Positions 1-8,357 of a stretch of DNA of 64,000 nt are shown here, one piece after another. This stretch comes from Gudongella sp046224405. Lineage in GTDB: Bacteria; Bacillota; Clostridia; Tissierellales; Tissierellaceae. The notes below the pieces were generated by a model that was not told where the DNA came from, did not search any database, and saw only the letters and a program-made list of their open reading frames with translations. The stretch lies in the NCBI RefSeq assembly GCF_046224405.1, contig NZ_JBJXRK010000002.1, positions 1 through 64,000 on the forward strand. The letters run 5' to 3'. The position numbers and the translations under genes are program-made. Each line of letters starts with the position of its first letter. Within the stretch, counting starts at the first letter, position 1.

Positions 1-106
1 TTCGGTGTTGTGCACTGTTATTCATATTTAGAGCATAATAAGATAACATTTTTTACTTACAAACTAAATCTTCATGATATAAAATCAAAATTTTCCAACT
101 CGTAAC

Positions 107-142
107 AAAAACGCCTGCTGTCTTTTCCCTGCAGACGTTTTT
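107..142 (-). terminator. Intrinsic terminator after the lipoprotein gene
   Basis: Arms at 107-118 and 131-142 pair with a single mismatch and are bordered by A and T runs on both sides, so it could work in either direction. It lies 33 bp past the stop codon of the minus-strand lipoprotein gene. The leftmost 106 bp of the window show no gene. Confidence 0.75.
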
Positions 143-174
143 ATGTTGTTTGAAACTACATACTCAAATATTTA

Positions 175-1257
175 TTAGAATTTACCAATTATTACATCCG
201 ATTCCTGTAGTATTCCAGCATCTACAAGAGCTCTCTGGAATGATGTTGCTTCCCTTGAGACCCTTACTGTCGCTCCGGAGATTGTATCCATTGAATTCTG
301 GACAGTCCCCGTGGCTCCTGACGCTACATCCACTCCAAAGACGTTTTCTTCATTTATAGCACCAGCATAACGTGGATCAGACCAATCTATAAGGGATGTA
401 AACTCTTTCGCATCCTTTCCAACAAGTGAATCAGCTATCGCATTCATGTTACCATTCCAACCGCCTGTACCATAATACCCGTATATAACATCTTGTGGAA
501 CTGCAGTCCCATTCTCAAATTCTACTCCAAAGGCTTCCAAGAACTCCTGAACGGTTGAGTCTTCAGTTATTCCTTCAAGAGCTCCCGTCTTTGTTACTAC
601 ATGTGACCATGGGCTTATGTTAAGTATCATGTTCTCAGCCAATCCATCCCACTCTGCTGCACGAGAACCGCTTGTTCTAACGGTTGGAACCGTCAATCCA
701 CTTCCTATTGTCATCTGGCCAACCGGCAAACTCAAATCAAAATCCTGAGGAATCTTCATTTCAAATTGGTATCTCGTAATGGGATCAACCATTACAAGAG
801 CAGTAGTGCTGTCTTCACTTACTCCCACTGCATAAAATGCCATCATATCTGATGTGTATACTTTAAACATGGAATCTCCGGCCTTATATTCTTCTCCACC
901 ATGGGCCGGTGTAGGGTCGATTGAATAATCCAACTCCACGTATGCATTTCCGCTTTGACGCATCGTCCAATATCCATCCTTCATAACAAAAAATCTTACC
1001 TTTGCATCTTCGATTATACCTTCTTCGTCCAAATTAAGTATGGTTTCGATATACTGGGTTGCATCTTCAAATTCCACACCTTTTGCTTCATCTTTCCATG
1101 AGTACCCTACATAGGTTCCTTTCAACGAAGTTTTTTCTTCAATTGCAGCAGGTTCTTTACCTGATTCTAAATCCTCCTGAACGGTATTGCTTCCCGCACA
1201 CCCAACAAGTGTAAAAACCATGGCAAAGATAATTACTAATATTATTAATTTCTTCAA
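175..1257 (-). CDS. Secreted lipoprotein with an FMN-binding-type C-terminus
   Basis: The N-terminus is a short basic and hydrophobic signal ending in a lipobox (LVGC), so the mature protein should be lipid-anchored outside the membrane. The last quarter has DTISGATV followed by S and T residues, the FMN-binding-domain signature in which a Thr takes covalent FMN, for example in NqrC and RnfG. The middle (about residues 50-250) is not recognised. The TTG start at 1257 is preferred over the ATG at 1263, because AGGAGG lies 8 nt before the TTG but only 2 nt before the ATG. It has its own promoter (1317-1345) and lies just downstream of the two-component genes. A role in extracytoplasmic electron transfer is inferred; covalent flavinylation is not proven, because the residue after the motif is R-V-S rather than the usual T-S. 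Confidence 0.7.
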   Translation of the reverse strand: MKKLIILVIIFAMVFTLVGCAGSNTVQEDLESGKEPAAIEEKTSLKGTYVGYSWKDEAKGVEFEDATQYIETILNLDEEGIIEDAKVRFFVMKDGYWTMRQSGNAYVELDYSIDPTPAHGGEEYKAGDSMFKVYTSDMMAFYAVGVSEDSTTALVMVDPITRYQFEMKIPQDFDLSLPVGQMTIGSGLTVPTVRTSGSRAAEWDGLAENMILNISPWSHVVTKTGALEGITEDSTVQEFLEAFGVEFENGTAVPQDVIYGYYGTGGWNGNMNAIADSLVGKDAKEFTSLIDWSDPRYAGAINEENVFGVDVASGATGTVQNSMDTISGATVRVSREATSFQRALVDAGILQESDVIIGKF

Positions 1258-1316
1258 TATCATTTCCTCCTCAATTTATGTATTGTCAGCAACAAAATTA
1301 AACTTGACTAAACATA

Positions 1317-1345
1317 ATTATAAGGAGCCCACCAGCCTAAGTCAA
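1317..1345 (-). promoter_or_regulatory. Sigma-A-type promoter of the lipoprotein gene
   Basis: On the minus strand TTGACT (1340-1345) is separated by exactly 17 bp from TATAAT (1317-1322). The predicted transcription start is near 1310. Confidence 0.75.
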
Positions 1346-1382
1346 TTGGAATAAGACCAAATGGTAAAACCAGTGATATTAA

Positions 1383-1400
1383 TACCTTTAAGATTAGGTA
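1383..1400. promoter_or_regulatory. Palindrome TACCT-N8-AGGTA, candidate response-regulator site
   Basis: The inverted repeat is centred at 1391.5, which is 81.5 bp upstream of the predicted start at 1310 and so on a plausible helical phase for activation. NarL-family regulators bind TAC-containing heptamers (family knowledge), and the adjacent gene encodes a NarL-type regulator. The link is inference. Confidence 0.4.
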
Positions 1401-1433
1401 CTTATGTCACTTTTTTTGTTAACATGGCGCTTT

Positions 1434-2084
1434 TCATTTATTTTCACTAACTTCCTGACTCCTACTGGACCAATATATTGCTGCTTCAGTTCTGTTGCTG
1501 ACATCAATCTTCTTGAAAATCCTGGTTACATTATTCCTTACTGTTCTTTCAGATATGAATAAGGTCTTCCCAATTTCCCTGTTTGTCTTGCCAAGACTAA
1601 TCAACTCCAGAATCTGCTTCTCCTGTGGTTTCAACTCCACTTTGTGCTCCAAGGGATTTCTTACTATGTGCATTATACTTCCTACTACTTCCTCATCCAG
1701 AATGGATTTTCCTTCAGAAACATCCCTGATAGCAGTCAAAATTCTATTGCCATCAATATTTTTCAGGAGATACCCTTCCGCTCCAGCCATTATTGAATCA
1801 CTTATAATTGAATCATCTGTATATGCGGTAAGCATTATGACCTTGACATCTGGATAGATTCTTTTGAACTCTCTACATGCCTCTGTTCCTTTACCATCTG
1901 GCAACTTAACATCGAGAAGAATCACATTTGGCTCTATTTCTTCCAAGCGCTTGACTGCTTCCTGAATATTTCCAGCTTCACAACAAACCCTTAAGTCCTT
2001 ATTTTTATCAATCAAAACTCGCAGTCCATAACGAACAATTTCGTGGTCATCCACTAACATTACATTAATTCTTTTTTCTGTCAT
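1434..2084 (-). CDS. NarL/LuxR-type response regulator
   Basis: The receiver domain (about residues 5-125) has the acidic pair in VDDHE, the phospho-acceptor Asp in ILLDVKLPDG, the conserved Thr in LTAY and the Lys in LLKN. The C-terminal LuxR-type helix-turn-helix contains QEKQILELISLGKTNREIG. The ATG at 2084 is chosen because GGGAGG lies 9 nt upstream; the longer reading frame lacks a ribosome site. It overlaps the 3' end of the kinase gene by 20 bp, so the two are translationally coupled. It is the likely partner of that kinase. The neighbouring FMN-binding lipoprotein is a candidate target. Confidence 0.9.
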   Translation of the reverse strand: MTEKRINVMLVDDHEIVRYGLRVLIDKNKDLRVCCEAGNIQEAVKRLEEIEPNVILLDVKLPDGKGTEACREFKRIYPDVKVIMLTAYTDDSIISDSIMAGAEGYLLKNIDGNRILTAIRDVSEGKSILDEEVVGSIMHIVRNPLEHKVELKPQEKQILELISLGKTNREIGKTLFISERTVRNNVTRIFKKIDVSNRTEAAIYWSSRSQEVSENK

Positions 2085-3480
2085 GATCAATTCCCTCCCA
2101 GGAAACAGAAATCTCAACTACCGTACCCTTGCTATTGCTTTCAATTGTTAAAACACCATTTACACTGGCCGCTCTTTCCTCCATTGACTTAAGTCCATAG
2201 TTTTCGGAATCAATCAAATCATCCTTTATGAAACCTGTTCCGTTATCGGCTACTCTAACTACCACCGACTCTGTAGTAGTGTAAATATTAACGTCTATTC
2301 TGTCAGCCCCCGAATGCTTTATAGAATTGAGCAATGCTTCCCGGATTATAAAATAAACTTGATTAATTTTTATCTTGGAAAGAATACCCAATGTAATTTG
2401 TGTTACATCACAACTCAATTCTATCTTCACATTGGTTTTTCTCCTCAGATCTTCAACAAAAACCTCAATCTCATATCTTAGATCCTCTATCTGAAGGTTT
2501 GAGTCCCTTAACTGATTCATGAATCCCCTTATACGGGTTATGGTCTCGTTAAGATTATCCTTTACTTCCCTAAGTTCAGATGCTATCTTCAGATCATTCT
2601 GCATTTCAATTATCCCTTCCAGATGAAGACCTGACGCAAATATATTTTGAATTATTACATCGTGCAATTCCTGAGCCATGAGTCTTCTCTCGTTACTTAG
2701 TGTCTGCTGTTGAGTCAATCTTTCTAATTTCTTACTGGTCTCCTTTTGGAAAATCCGAATTGCAAGCAAGAAAAACATGGTTATTCCTACTGCTAAAATA
2801 GTCCTTCCCAACTCCACAGGAAAACCGAATAAATTATAATATAAATCCTTGTTTATTATATTTGAAGGAAAAAAAGATCTCCTCTCAACAAAGAGTCCAG
2901 CAAGTATCCCATACAAGCAAAAAAACACTGACAGTCCTATAAGGTTATTGGATGCATTTTTAAGTTTGATTTCTCTCATTCTTGCTGAATTCTTAAACAA
3001 TGCGTAGGATGTCATCAAGGCCCCGGGAAGTCCGATAAAGTACCTGCTGGCGACCCCAGCAGATATAAGGGTTTCAATGTAGTTCACACCAATAGAATCA
3101 TCAAGCTTGTAGATCGTCATCAAAATCCAAACAACAAAAATAATCCAAGGTAAGCTTCCAGTCAAGAACTTTCTTCTATCACCTATTCCCAAAAGCTTAA
3201 GTCCAAACATCCACAGGAAAATAAAAGATAATACATTTGTAAAGAGCCCAATCATACCAAGATATAAATTATATTCAGGATATAGATTTGAAATCCTAAA
3301 CATTACCAGCCATTCTGTTATTCCATGTAGTACTCCAAAAATACCTAGGTAATTGATTGCCCCAAGTAGCCTAAAGCTGCTCTCTTTGTAATTTCTCTGA
3401 AATAGTGCCGAAAGTCCCATAATAAAGAATGCAGCTCCATAGACAAAAAACAACAGTACATATTGCCTTTCTGTATACAT
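2065..3480 (-). CDS. Membrane sensor histidine kinase (HisKA_3 type)
   Basis: The N-terminal 240 residues or so contain about seven hydrophobic segments, an integral-membrane sensor with no large extracellular loop. Next comes a HisKA_3 dimerisation helix with the phospho-accepting His in AQELHDVIIQN, then an HATPase_c domain with NSIKHSG (N box) and ADNGTGF (G1 box). The ATG at 3480 has GAGGAG about 8 nt upstream; the upstream in-frame ATG has no good site. It is co-transcribed with the response regulator, which it overlaps. The ligand is unknown. The position between flavodiiron and lipoprotein genes suggests a redox or gas-related stimulus, but that is inference. Confidence 0.88.
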   Translation of the reverse strand: MYTERQYVLLFFVYGAAFFIMGLSALFQRNYKESSFRLLGAINYLGIFGVLHGITEWLVMFRISNLYPEYNLYLGMIGLFTNVLSFIFLWMFGLKLLGIGDRRKFLTGSLPWIIFVVWILMTIYKLDDSIGVNYIETLISAGVASRYFIGLPGALMTSYALFKNSARMREIKLKNASNNLIGLSVFFCLYGILAGLFVERRSFFPSNIINKDLYYNLFGFPVELGRTILAVGITMFFLLAIRIFQKETSKKLERLTQQQTLSNERRLMAQELHDVIIQNIFASGLHLEGIIEMQNDLKIASELREVKDNLNETITRIRGFMNQLRDSNLQIEDLRYEIEVFVEDLRRKTNVKIELSCDVTQITLGILSKIKINQVYFIIREALLNSIKHSGADRIDVNIYTTTESVVVRVADNGTGFIKDDLIDSENYGLKSMEERAASVNGVLTIESNSKGTVVEISVSWEGIDHDRKKN

Positions 3481-3539
3481 TGCACCACTCCTCTCCAGAT
3501 GTATTAGGCAAAACGATATAAACTTCAAAGCAAAATATA

Positions 3540-3557
3540 GACGGGGTCTCCCCCGCC
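3540..3557 (-). terminator. Short GC hairpin between fprA and the kinase gene
   Basis: On the minus strand a 7-bp GC-rich stem with a four-base loop is followed by TATATTTTG. It probably ends or attenuates fprA transcription before the two-component genes. Confidence 0.55.
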
Positions 3558-3563
3558 TTTAGT

Positions 3564-4754
3564 TTACTTGAAGTTCTCCGCGAATCTCTTTCCAAAGTCC
3601 CTGCATTCATCCATGGCTTCATCATTTGGATTCCACAGTACCTTGATTCCGTCCTGTGCAATCTCGAAATTGGCTTCCTTCAATTTGCCTTCGAGAATCT
3701 CAATTGACTCACCGCTCCAGCCATAGGATCCGAATGCTGCTGCCTTCTTGTTCTGGAATCCAAGACCCTTGACCATTTCCATCAAGCCGCCTACAGCATG
3801 CTGGATGCTCTTGTTGACAGTTGATGAGCCCACAAGGATCCCCTTTGATCTGAAGATTTCAGTGATTATGTCATTCTTGTCTGTAATAGCAGCATTGAAA
3901 AGCTTCACTGTAACCTCTGGATCTGTCTTTCTGATCCCCTCCATGATTCCCTCAGCCATTCTTCTGGTTCCGTGCCACATTGAATCGTAAATGATTGAAA
4001 TCTGATTTTCCTGGTAGTTGTCGGCCCACTCCAGATATTTCTCAACAATCTGTGCAGGATTGTCTCTCCAGATAACTCCATGGGATGTGGCAATCATGCT
4101 GAGTGGAAGCTCAAATCCCAGGACTTCATTTATTTTCATTGTAACAAGCTTGCTGAATGGTGTAAGGATATTGGCATAGTACTTAATGCATTCTTCCCAA
4201 AGCTCACACTGGTCCACCTTGTCATTGTAGAAGAATTCAGAAGCATAGTGCTGACCGAATGCGTCATTGCTGAACAGGATATTCTCACCGCTCATGTAGG
4301 TCATCATGCTGTCTGGCCAGTGTAGCATCCTTGCCTCTACAAAGGTAAGGGTTGATTCACCTATATCCAAGGTATCCCCTGTCTTGACCTCTACGAAATT
4401 CCAGTCCTCGTGATAGTGACCCTGGAGTATTTTCTTTCCGTTCTTTGTACAATACACAGGAGTGTCAGGTATTTCCTTAAGAAGCAGCGGAAGCGACCCG
4501 CTGTGGTCCACCTCACCATGTTGGGCGATTATGTAGTCAATCTCATTAAGGTCAATTTCCTTCTTGAGATTGTCCACAAATTCCTTTGCATAGGGAGCCC
4601 ACACTGTGTCTATCAAGACAGTCTTCTCGTCCCTCACCAGGTATGAGTTATAGGAAGAACCCTTGTTTGTTGAGTACTCGTCACCATGGAATTTCCTCAG
4701 TTCCCAGTCAATCTTACCTACCCATTTCACCTTGTCAGTAATTTTAAAGCTCAT
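3564..4754 (-). CDS. fprA: Flavodiiron protein (A-type flavoprotein, O2/NO reductase)
   Basis: The N-terminal metallo-beta-lactamase-like diiron domain (about 1-250) has all expected ligands: H79, E81, D83 and H84 in QHGEVDHSG, H145, D164 and H225. The C-terminal flavodoxin domain (about 252-396) has the FMN loop DSMWHGTRRMA. The length of 396 residues matches family norms. The enzyme reduces O2 to water or NO to N2O in the cytoplasm using reduced rubredoxin or coenzyme F420-like donors; no rubredoxin is fused or adjacent. It is divergent from a hemerythrin-like protein across about 90 bp. This fits oxygen defence in a strict anaerobe. Confidence 0.95.
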   Translation of the reverse strand: MSFKITDKVKWVGKIDWELRKFHGDEYSTNKGSSYNSYLVRDEKTVLIDTVWAPYAKEFVDNLKKEIDLNEIDYIIAQHGEVDHSGSLPLLLKEIPDTPVYCTKNGKKILQGHYHEDWNFVEVKTGDTLDIGESTLTFVEARMLHWPDSMMTYMSGENILFSNDAFGQHYASEFFYNDKVDQCELWEECIKYYANILTPFSKLVTMKINEVLGFELPLSMIATSHGVIWRDNPAQIVEKYLEWADNYQENQISIIYDSMWHGTRRMAEGIMEGIRKTDPEVTVKLFNAAITDKNDIITEIFRSKGILVGSSTVNKSIQHAVGGLMEMVKGLGFQNKKAAAFGSYGWSGESIEILEGKLKEANFEIAQDGIKVLWNPNDEAMDECRDFGKRFAENFK

Positions 4755-4788
4755 TGAAAAACCCTCCTTTTAATTGTATATATGTTAA

Positions 4789-4806
4789 ACCCCACTTATT
4801 TGGGGT
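4789..4806. promoter_or_regulatory. Inverted repeat ACCCCA-N6-TGGGGT between fprA and the hemerythrin gene
   Basis: The only clear symmetric element in the shared divergent control region. It would lie close to the -35 region of fprA, so it may be an operator for an unidentified regulator. No FNR-type TTGA-N6-TCAA box is present here. Confidence 0.35.
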
Positions 4807-4843
4807 AAAAACTCCACTACAAATAACTAATTGGGGTGATAAC

Positions 4844-5404
4844 TTGAAATCTATTGAAATAATGGTAAAGGAACACGAAAACATCCGAAGGATGCTTAAG
4901 GTCCTCAGGGAAGTCTCCTACAGGATAATGACAGGTGGCAAATACGACCTTGAGGATCTTCCCGAGATGATTGATTTTGTGAGAAACTATGCAGACAAGC
5001 TTCATCACGGCAAGGAGGAGGATATCCTCTTTGAGGCCATGAACGCACAAATCGAGAAACTCGCTAAATCAGGCGCCATCACAGGTATGTATATTGAACA
5101 CGACCAGGGGCGACTTTTTATTGCAAATCTTGAGTCAGGCTACAAATCCTTCAAGGAAGGCGATGACCGTGCCCGACTGGACATCATCGGAAATGCAATT
5201 GCCTACACAGACCTTCTTGACAGGCATATTGAAAAGGAGAATACAGCGCTGTACAAATTTGCTGAAAACATGCTTCCAGATGAAATCAAGTCAAAGGTTG
5301 ACGCTGATTGTGACCAGGTTGAAAATGAAGCTACAATTTCCGGAACCCAGGCCAGATACCTTAACATGTTGGATATCATGGAGGACAAGTACAGACCAGA
5401 ATAA
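4844..5404 (+). CDS. Hemerythrin-domain protein
   Basis: Starts at TTG 4844, preceded by GGGGTGAT at optimal distance; no ATG with a ribosome site exists. The four-helix bundle carries the hemerythrin His/Glu pattern: KEHEN, LHHGKEEDILFE, IEHDQGR and DRHIEKEN. These should bind a non-haem diiron centre that takes up O2 or NO or stores oxidisable iron. The 186-residue length suits a single-domain clostridial hemerythrin. It is divergent from fprA, so the two probably form an oxygen/NO protection pair. It ends in a strong bidirectional terminator. Confidence 0.88.
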   Translation: MKSIEIMVKEHENIRRMLKVLREVSYRIMTGGKYDLEDLPEMIDFVRNYADKLHHGKEEDILFEAMNAQIEKLAKSGAITGMYIEHDQGRLFIANLESGYKSFKEGDDRARLDIIGNAIAYTDLLDRHIEKENTALYKFAENMLPDEIKSKVDADCDQVENEATISGTQARYLNMLDIMEDKYRPE

Positions 5405-5423
5405 AGCCCGCAAGGGCTTTATT
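5400..5423. terminator. Bidirectional terminator between hemerythrin and crp/fnr genes
   Basis: A perfect 10-bp stem (5400-5409 with 5414-5423) around a GCAA tetraloop. It contains both convergent stop codons, so it serves both strands. Confidence 0.85.
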
Positions 5424-6096
5424 CTATTTCTTCTAGCCTTTCCATGTCCAGGACATGGATTTTTCTGTGTCCCTCAAGCCTTATGATTCCAGCCTCCTGA
5501 AACTGCCCAAGCTTTCTGCTCAATGATTCCTGGCTCATACCAAGATGTGAGGCCCAGTCCCCCTTTGTCATCTGGAGCTGCACCAGACCGTCTTTTTCCA
5601 GGTCCATAATACTTTTTGCAATTCTTCTTTCCACCGATGACAGGCTTATGTCCTCAACAAGGGTTTCTGCCTTTTCAAGCCTCTGGCTAAGCTCCTCCAA
5701 TATCTTAAGGGCAATTGATGGGAATCTTGACATCAGTCCCTTCAGGTCCTGACCGTCTATCTTGCACATTATTGTCTTTTCCATGGCCACTGCGTTGTCC
5801 TTAGTCAATTCCCTGGAGAACAGGGTCAGCTCTCCCATAAACTGACCTGGACCAAGAATACGGAGGATCTGTTCCTTTCCAGACTCACTGAATCTGGTGA
5901 TCTTGACCCTTCCCTTATGGATTACATAAAGGCTGTCATGTCTATCCCCGGCATGGTATATGGCTTCACCCTTTTCAATGCTCTTCTCCCAGGTGATCAT
6001 GGCTATTTCGAACATCTCATCCTTTGTTAGATTACTGAAAATCGGTACCAGCTCTATGCAATTTTGGTCTTCCCTTTCATGGCAGTTGCATTTCAT
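5419..6096 (-). CDS. FNR-like Crp-family regulator with four conserved cysteines
   Basis: An N-terminal cyclic-nucleotide-type beta barrel (about 20-130), a dimer helix, and a winged helix-turn-helix (about 170-215). N-terminal cysteines lie at C3, C5 and C13, and a fourth, C111 (TIMCKIDG), aligns with the essential internal C122 of E. coli FNR, whose cluster ligands are C20, C23, C29 and C122 (known). The recognition helix reads QESLSRKLGQFQ; E190, S193 and R194 match the FNR contact triplet E209/S212/R213. It is the last gene of the HMA-ATPase operon, 2 bp after the ATPase gene, and that operon's promoter carries an FNR-like palindrome. Oxygen-sensitive [4Fe-4S] autoregulation is inferred. 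The N-terminal spacing CxCx7C is not the classic FNR spacing, so another metal is possible. Confidence 0.85.
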   Translation of the reverse strand: MKCNCHEREDQNCIELVPIFSNLTKDEMFEIAMITWEKSIEKGEAIYHAGDRHDSLYVIHKGRVKITRFSESGKEQILRILGPGQFMGELTLFSRELTKDNAVAMEKTIMCKIDGQDLKGLMSRFPSIALKILEELSQRLEKAETLVEDISLSSVERRIAKSIMDLEKDGLVQLQMTKGDWASHLGMSQESLSRKLGQFQEAGIIRLEGHRKIHVLDMERLEEIE

Positions 6097-6098
6097 AG

Positions 6099-7988
6099 TT
6101 ATTCTCCAGTCTGTAAAACCTTTTTCCTTGTCCTTCCCTTGTCTCCATATGCAAGAAGTCTCACTGCGTTTATTATTACCAGCAGGACGCTTATCTCATG
6201 AACAAGCATTCCAAATGAAAGGTTCACGGTCTTTACCAAAACTCCCATCAGAAGCAATGCCGCCACTCCGATTGCAAAGTATATGTTCTGCTTCATATTT
6301 GCCACAGTGGCCCTGCTAAGGCCTATGGCATGGGAAAGCTTTCTTATTTCCTCAGACATCAGCACCACATCAGCTGTTTCCATGGCCACATCCTTGCCTG
6401 CTCCCCCTATTGCTATTCCAAGGTCTGCAGATGCCAGAGCTGGGGCGTCATTCACTCCGTCTCCAACCATGCCCGTGGGACCGTATTTTTCCTGAAGCTC
6501 CATAAGGACCCTCACCTTATCTTGAGGAAGCAGTTCGGCATAATAATCATCAAGTCCAAGCTCCTGAGCTATGGCCCCTGCTGCCCTTTCATTATCTCCT
6601 GTGAGCATTACTACCTTTTTTATTCCAAGGGATTTGATATTTTGAATCAGTAATTTTGCATCCTCCCTTACAACATCCGCTATTGCAATGATACCCAAAA
6701 TCCTCCTATCAAATCCAACCATAATGGCAGTCTGTCCCTTATTTTCCTCATTTTGAAGGATCTCTTCAACCTCCTTAAGATCATATCCATTTTCTGATAG
6801 AAGCTTTCTGTTTCCAAGTAGATATTCCTTGCCTTCAATCCTTGCCCTGATTCCGTGTCCGGTGATTATTTCAGCCTCATCAACGGTTCCTTTGTATTCA
6901 CCCAGTTTTTCCTTTGCATGGTTGATAACAGCTCTTCCAAGTGGGTGTTCTGAATAGCTTTCACCTATTGCTGCAATCCTTAGAAGTTCATCCTCTTCAA
7001 TACCCATTGCTATCACTTCAGTTACTACTGGCTTTCCAATTGTAAGGGTTCCCGTCTTATCAAAGGCCAGCACTTCAAGCTTGCCAAGTTTCTCCATGAT
7101 CTCGCCACCCTTGACTAGGACGCCGTGTTTTGCACCGTTTCCTATTCCTGCCACTATTGATACGGGGGTGGATATGACCAATGCTCCCGGACATGCTATT
7201 ACTAGCAAGGTCAGGGAAAGAACCAGATCCCTTGTGAAAAGGTAGAGCATGGCTGATAGAACTATTATTCCAGGGGTGTAATACCTTGAGAATTTCTCCA
7301 GGAACTTCTGGGTCTTCGCCTTCTTGTCCTGAGCTTCCTCAACCATTTCAAGTATCCTGGCAAAGGTCGTGTCATCCCCAACCCTGTCGGCTCTTATCTT
7401 TAGATATCCGGACTCAAGGATCGTACCTGAAAACACCTGGTCATCCTCGGCCTTTGGTATTGGAAGGGACTCTCCAGTGATTGCCGCCTGGTTTATATAT
7501 GCATTTCCTTCAACTATGGTTCCATCTACGGATACCTTCTCTCCAGGCTTAACTATAACAGTTTCCCCTTCAAGCACATCCTCAGGGTCAATCTGGATTT
7601 CCATCCCTTCCCTGATCACCCTGGCCGTATCAGGTGCCAGGTCCAGAAGCGCCTTAATGGAGGACCTTGTCTTTTCAATGGTTCTTGACTCCAGGTAATC
7701 TCCAAGCATGAAAAGATAGGTCACCGCTGCAGCCTCCCAGTACTCCCCTATGAAAAGGGCTCCTGTAACTGCGATTGTGACAAGGGCATCGATCCCTACT
7801 ATCCTGTATTTAAGTGCGGCAAATGCGTTCTTGAATATGGGAAGACCTGCCACTATTGCTGTCGCCAGCATAAATATGATCGTTATTGGGGAATATCCTG
7901 AAATTTCCTTTAGGACAAATGCTGTCACTACAAGAAGAGTCGCTAGGATCACCCTGTGCTTTTTACTTATCTTTGGCATAATCTTCAC
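6099..7988 (-). CDS. P1B-type heavy-metal ATPase with unusual CPG motif
   Basis: An actuator domain with TGES, the phosphorylation site D310 in DKTGTLT, a nucleotide-binding HP motif (EHPLG) and the GDGVNDAPAL hinge make it an active P-type pump. It lacks an N-terminal metal-binding domain; a separate HMA protein is encoded just upstream. The transmembrane metal motif is C266-P-G rather than the CPC, SPC, CPH or TPC of described classes. The eighth membrane segment has H597-E598 (LVHEIS), recalling the HEGGT motif of the P1B-4 class. Metal specificity therefore cannot be assigned. It is a membrane exporter by family, probably for a transition metal. Spacing of 9 bp to the HMA gene and 2 bp to the regulator gene shows one operon. 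Confidence 0.92.
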   Translation of the reverse strand: MKIMPKISKKHRVILATLLVVTAFVLKEISGYSPITIIFMLATAIVAGLPIFKNAFAALKYRIVGIDALVTIAVTGALFIGEYWEAAAVTYLFMLGDYLESRTIEKTRSSIKALLDLAPDTARVIREGMEIQIDPEDVLEGETVIVKPGEKVSVDGTIVEGNAYINQAAITGESLPIPKAEDDQVFSGTILESGYLKIRADRVGDDTTFARILEMVEEAQDKKAKTQKFLEKFSRYYTPGIIVLSAMLYLFTRDLVLSLTLLVIACPGALVISTPVSIVAGIGNGAKHGVLVKGGEIMEKLGKLEVLAFDKTGTLTIGKPVVTEVIAMGIEEDELLRIAAIGESYSEHPLGRAVINHAKEKLGEYKGTVDEAEIITGHGIRARIEGKEYLLGNRKLLSENGYDLKEVEEILQNEENKGQTAIMVGFDRRILGIIAIADVVREDAKLLIQNIKSLGIKKVVMLTGDNERAAGAIAQELGLDDYYAELLPQDKVRVLMELQEKYGPTGMVGDGVNDAPALASADLGIAIGGAGKDVAMETADVVLMSEEIRKLSHAIGLSRATVANMKQNIYFAIGVAALLLMGVLVKTVNLSFGMLVHEISVLLVIINAVRLLAYGDKGRTRKKVLQTGE

Positions 7989-7997
7989 CTCCTGTGA

Positions 7998-8210
7998 TTA
8001 CTTTTCCTTCAGTACCTCAAACCCAAGCTTTGCAATGTTGTTCTTTATGGTTTCCGAGTCCACAACATTTTCATCGTACTCAAGCTTGATCTTTGAGGAG
8101 TTGAAAAGCACTTCGTACTCCTTCACTCCTTCGGTCTTCTTAAGCATCCCCTCAAGCTTCATGGTACATGACGGACAGGTAAGTGTGTCCAGTTGGTATG
8201 TTTTTTTCAT
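7998..8210 (-). CDS. Small heavy-metal-associated (HMA) domain protein
   Basis: A 70-residue ferredoxin-like fold protein with one metal-binding pair C12-P-S-C15, in the position of the MxCxxC loop of CopZ and ATPase N-domains. The Met is replaced by Thr (TLTCPSC). It has a strong AAGGAGG site and is first in the operon. It probably delivers metal to, or regulates, the ATPase that lacks its own HMA domain. Confidence 0.88.
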   Translation of the reverse strand: MKKTYQLDTLTCPSCTMKLEGMLKKTEGVKEYEVLFNSSKIKLEYDENVVDSETIKNNIAKLGFEVLKEK

Positions 8211-8243
8211 TATGTTTCCTCCTTAGTTTTCTTTGTTGATTTA

Positions 8244-8286
8244 ATTATAGGATAGTTTACCCATTAAAGCTTTGACCTAGGTCAAA
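8244..8286 (-). promoter_or_regulatory. Promoter with FNR-type palindrome at -41.5
   Basis: The perfect palindrome TTTGACCTAGGTCAAA spans 8271-8286; the -10 TATAAT is at 8244-8249, giving a start near 8237. The palindrome centre (8278.5) is 41.5 bp upstream of that start, the classic class II activator position for Crp/FNR proteins. There is no recognisable -35 hexamer, consistent with activator dependence. The core TTGAC-N4-GTCAA differs from the FNR box TTGAT-N4-ATCAA by one symmetric base. The operon's own FNR-like regulator is the obvious candidate ligand. Confidence 0.75.
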
Positions 8287-8302
8287 ATTCATTAAAAACA
8301 TA

Positions 8303-8337
8303 TGACCACAGCGATCCCGAGGGATGGACTGTGGTCA
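8303..8337 (-). terminator. Hairpin terminator of the threonine aldolase gene
   Basis: The outer 9-bp stem TGACCACAG/CTGTGGTCA (8303-8311, 8329-8337) encloses a second ATCCC/GGGAT stem. On the minus strand it is followed by TATGTTTTTAATG. It sits 21 bp past the stop codon. Confidence 0.7.
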
Positions 8338-8357
8338 ATTGGCCAAAATTCATATGG

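Noticed and set aside
4755..4843. FNR-type box in the fprA/hemerythrin control region
   Set aside because: No TTGA-N6-TCAA element is present; only the unrelated ACCCCA/TGGGGT repeat.
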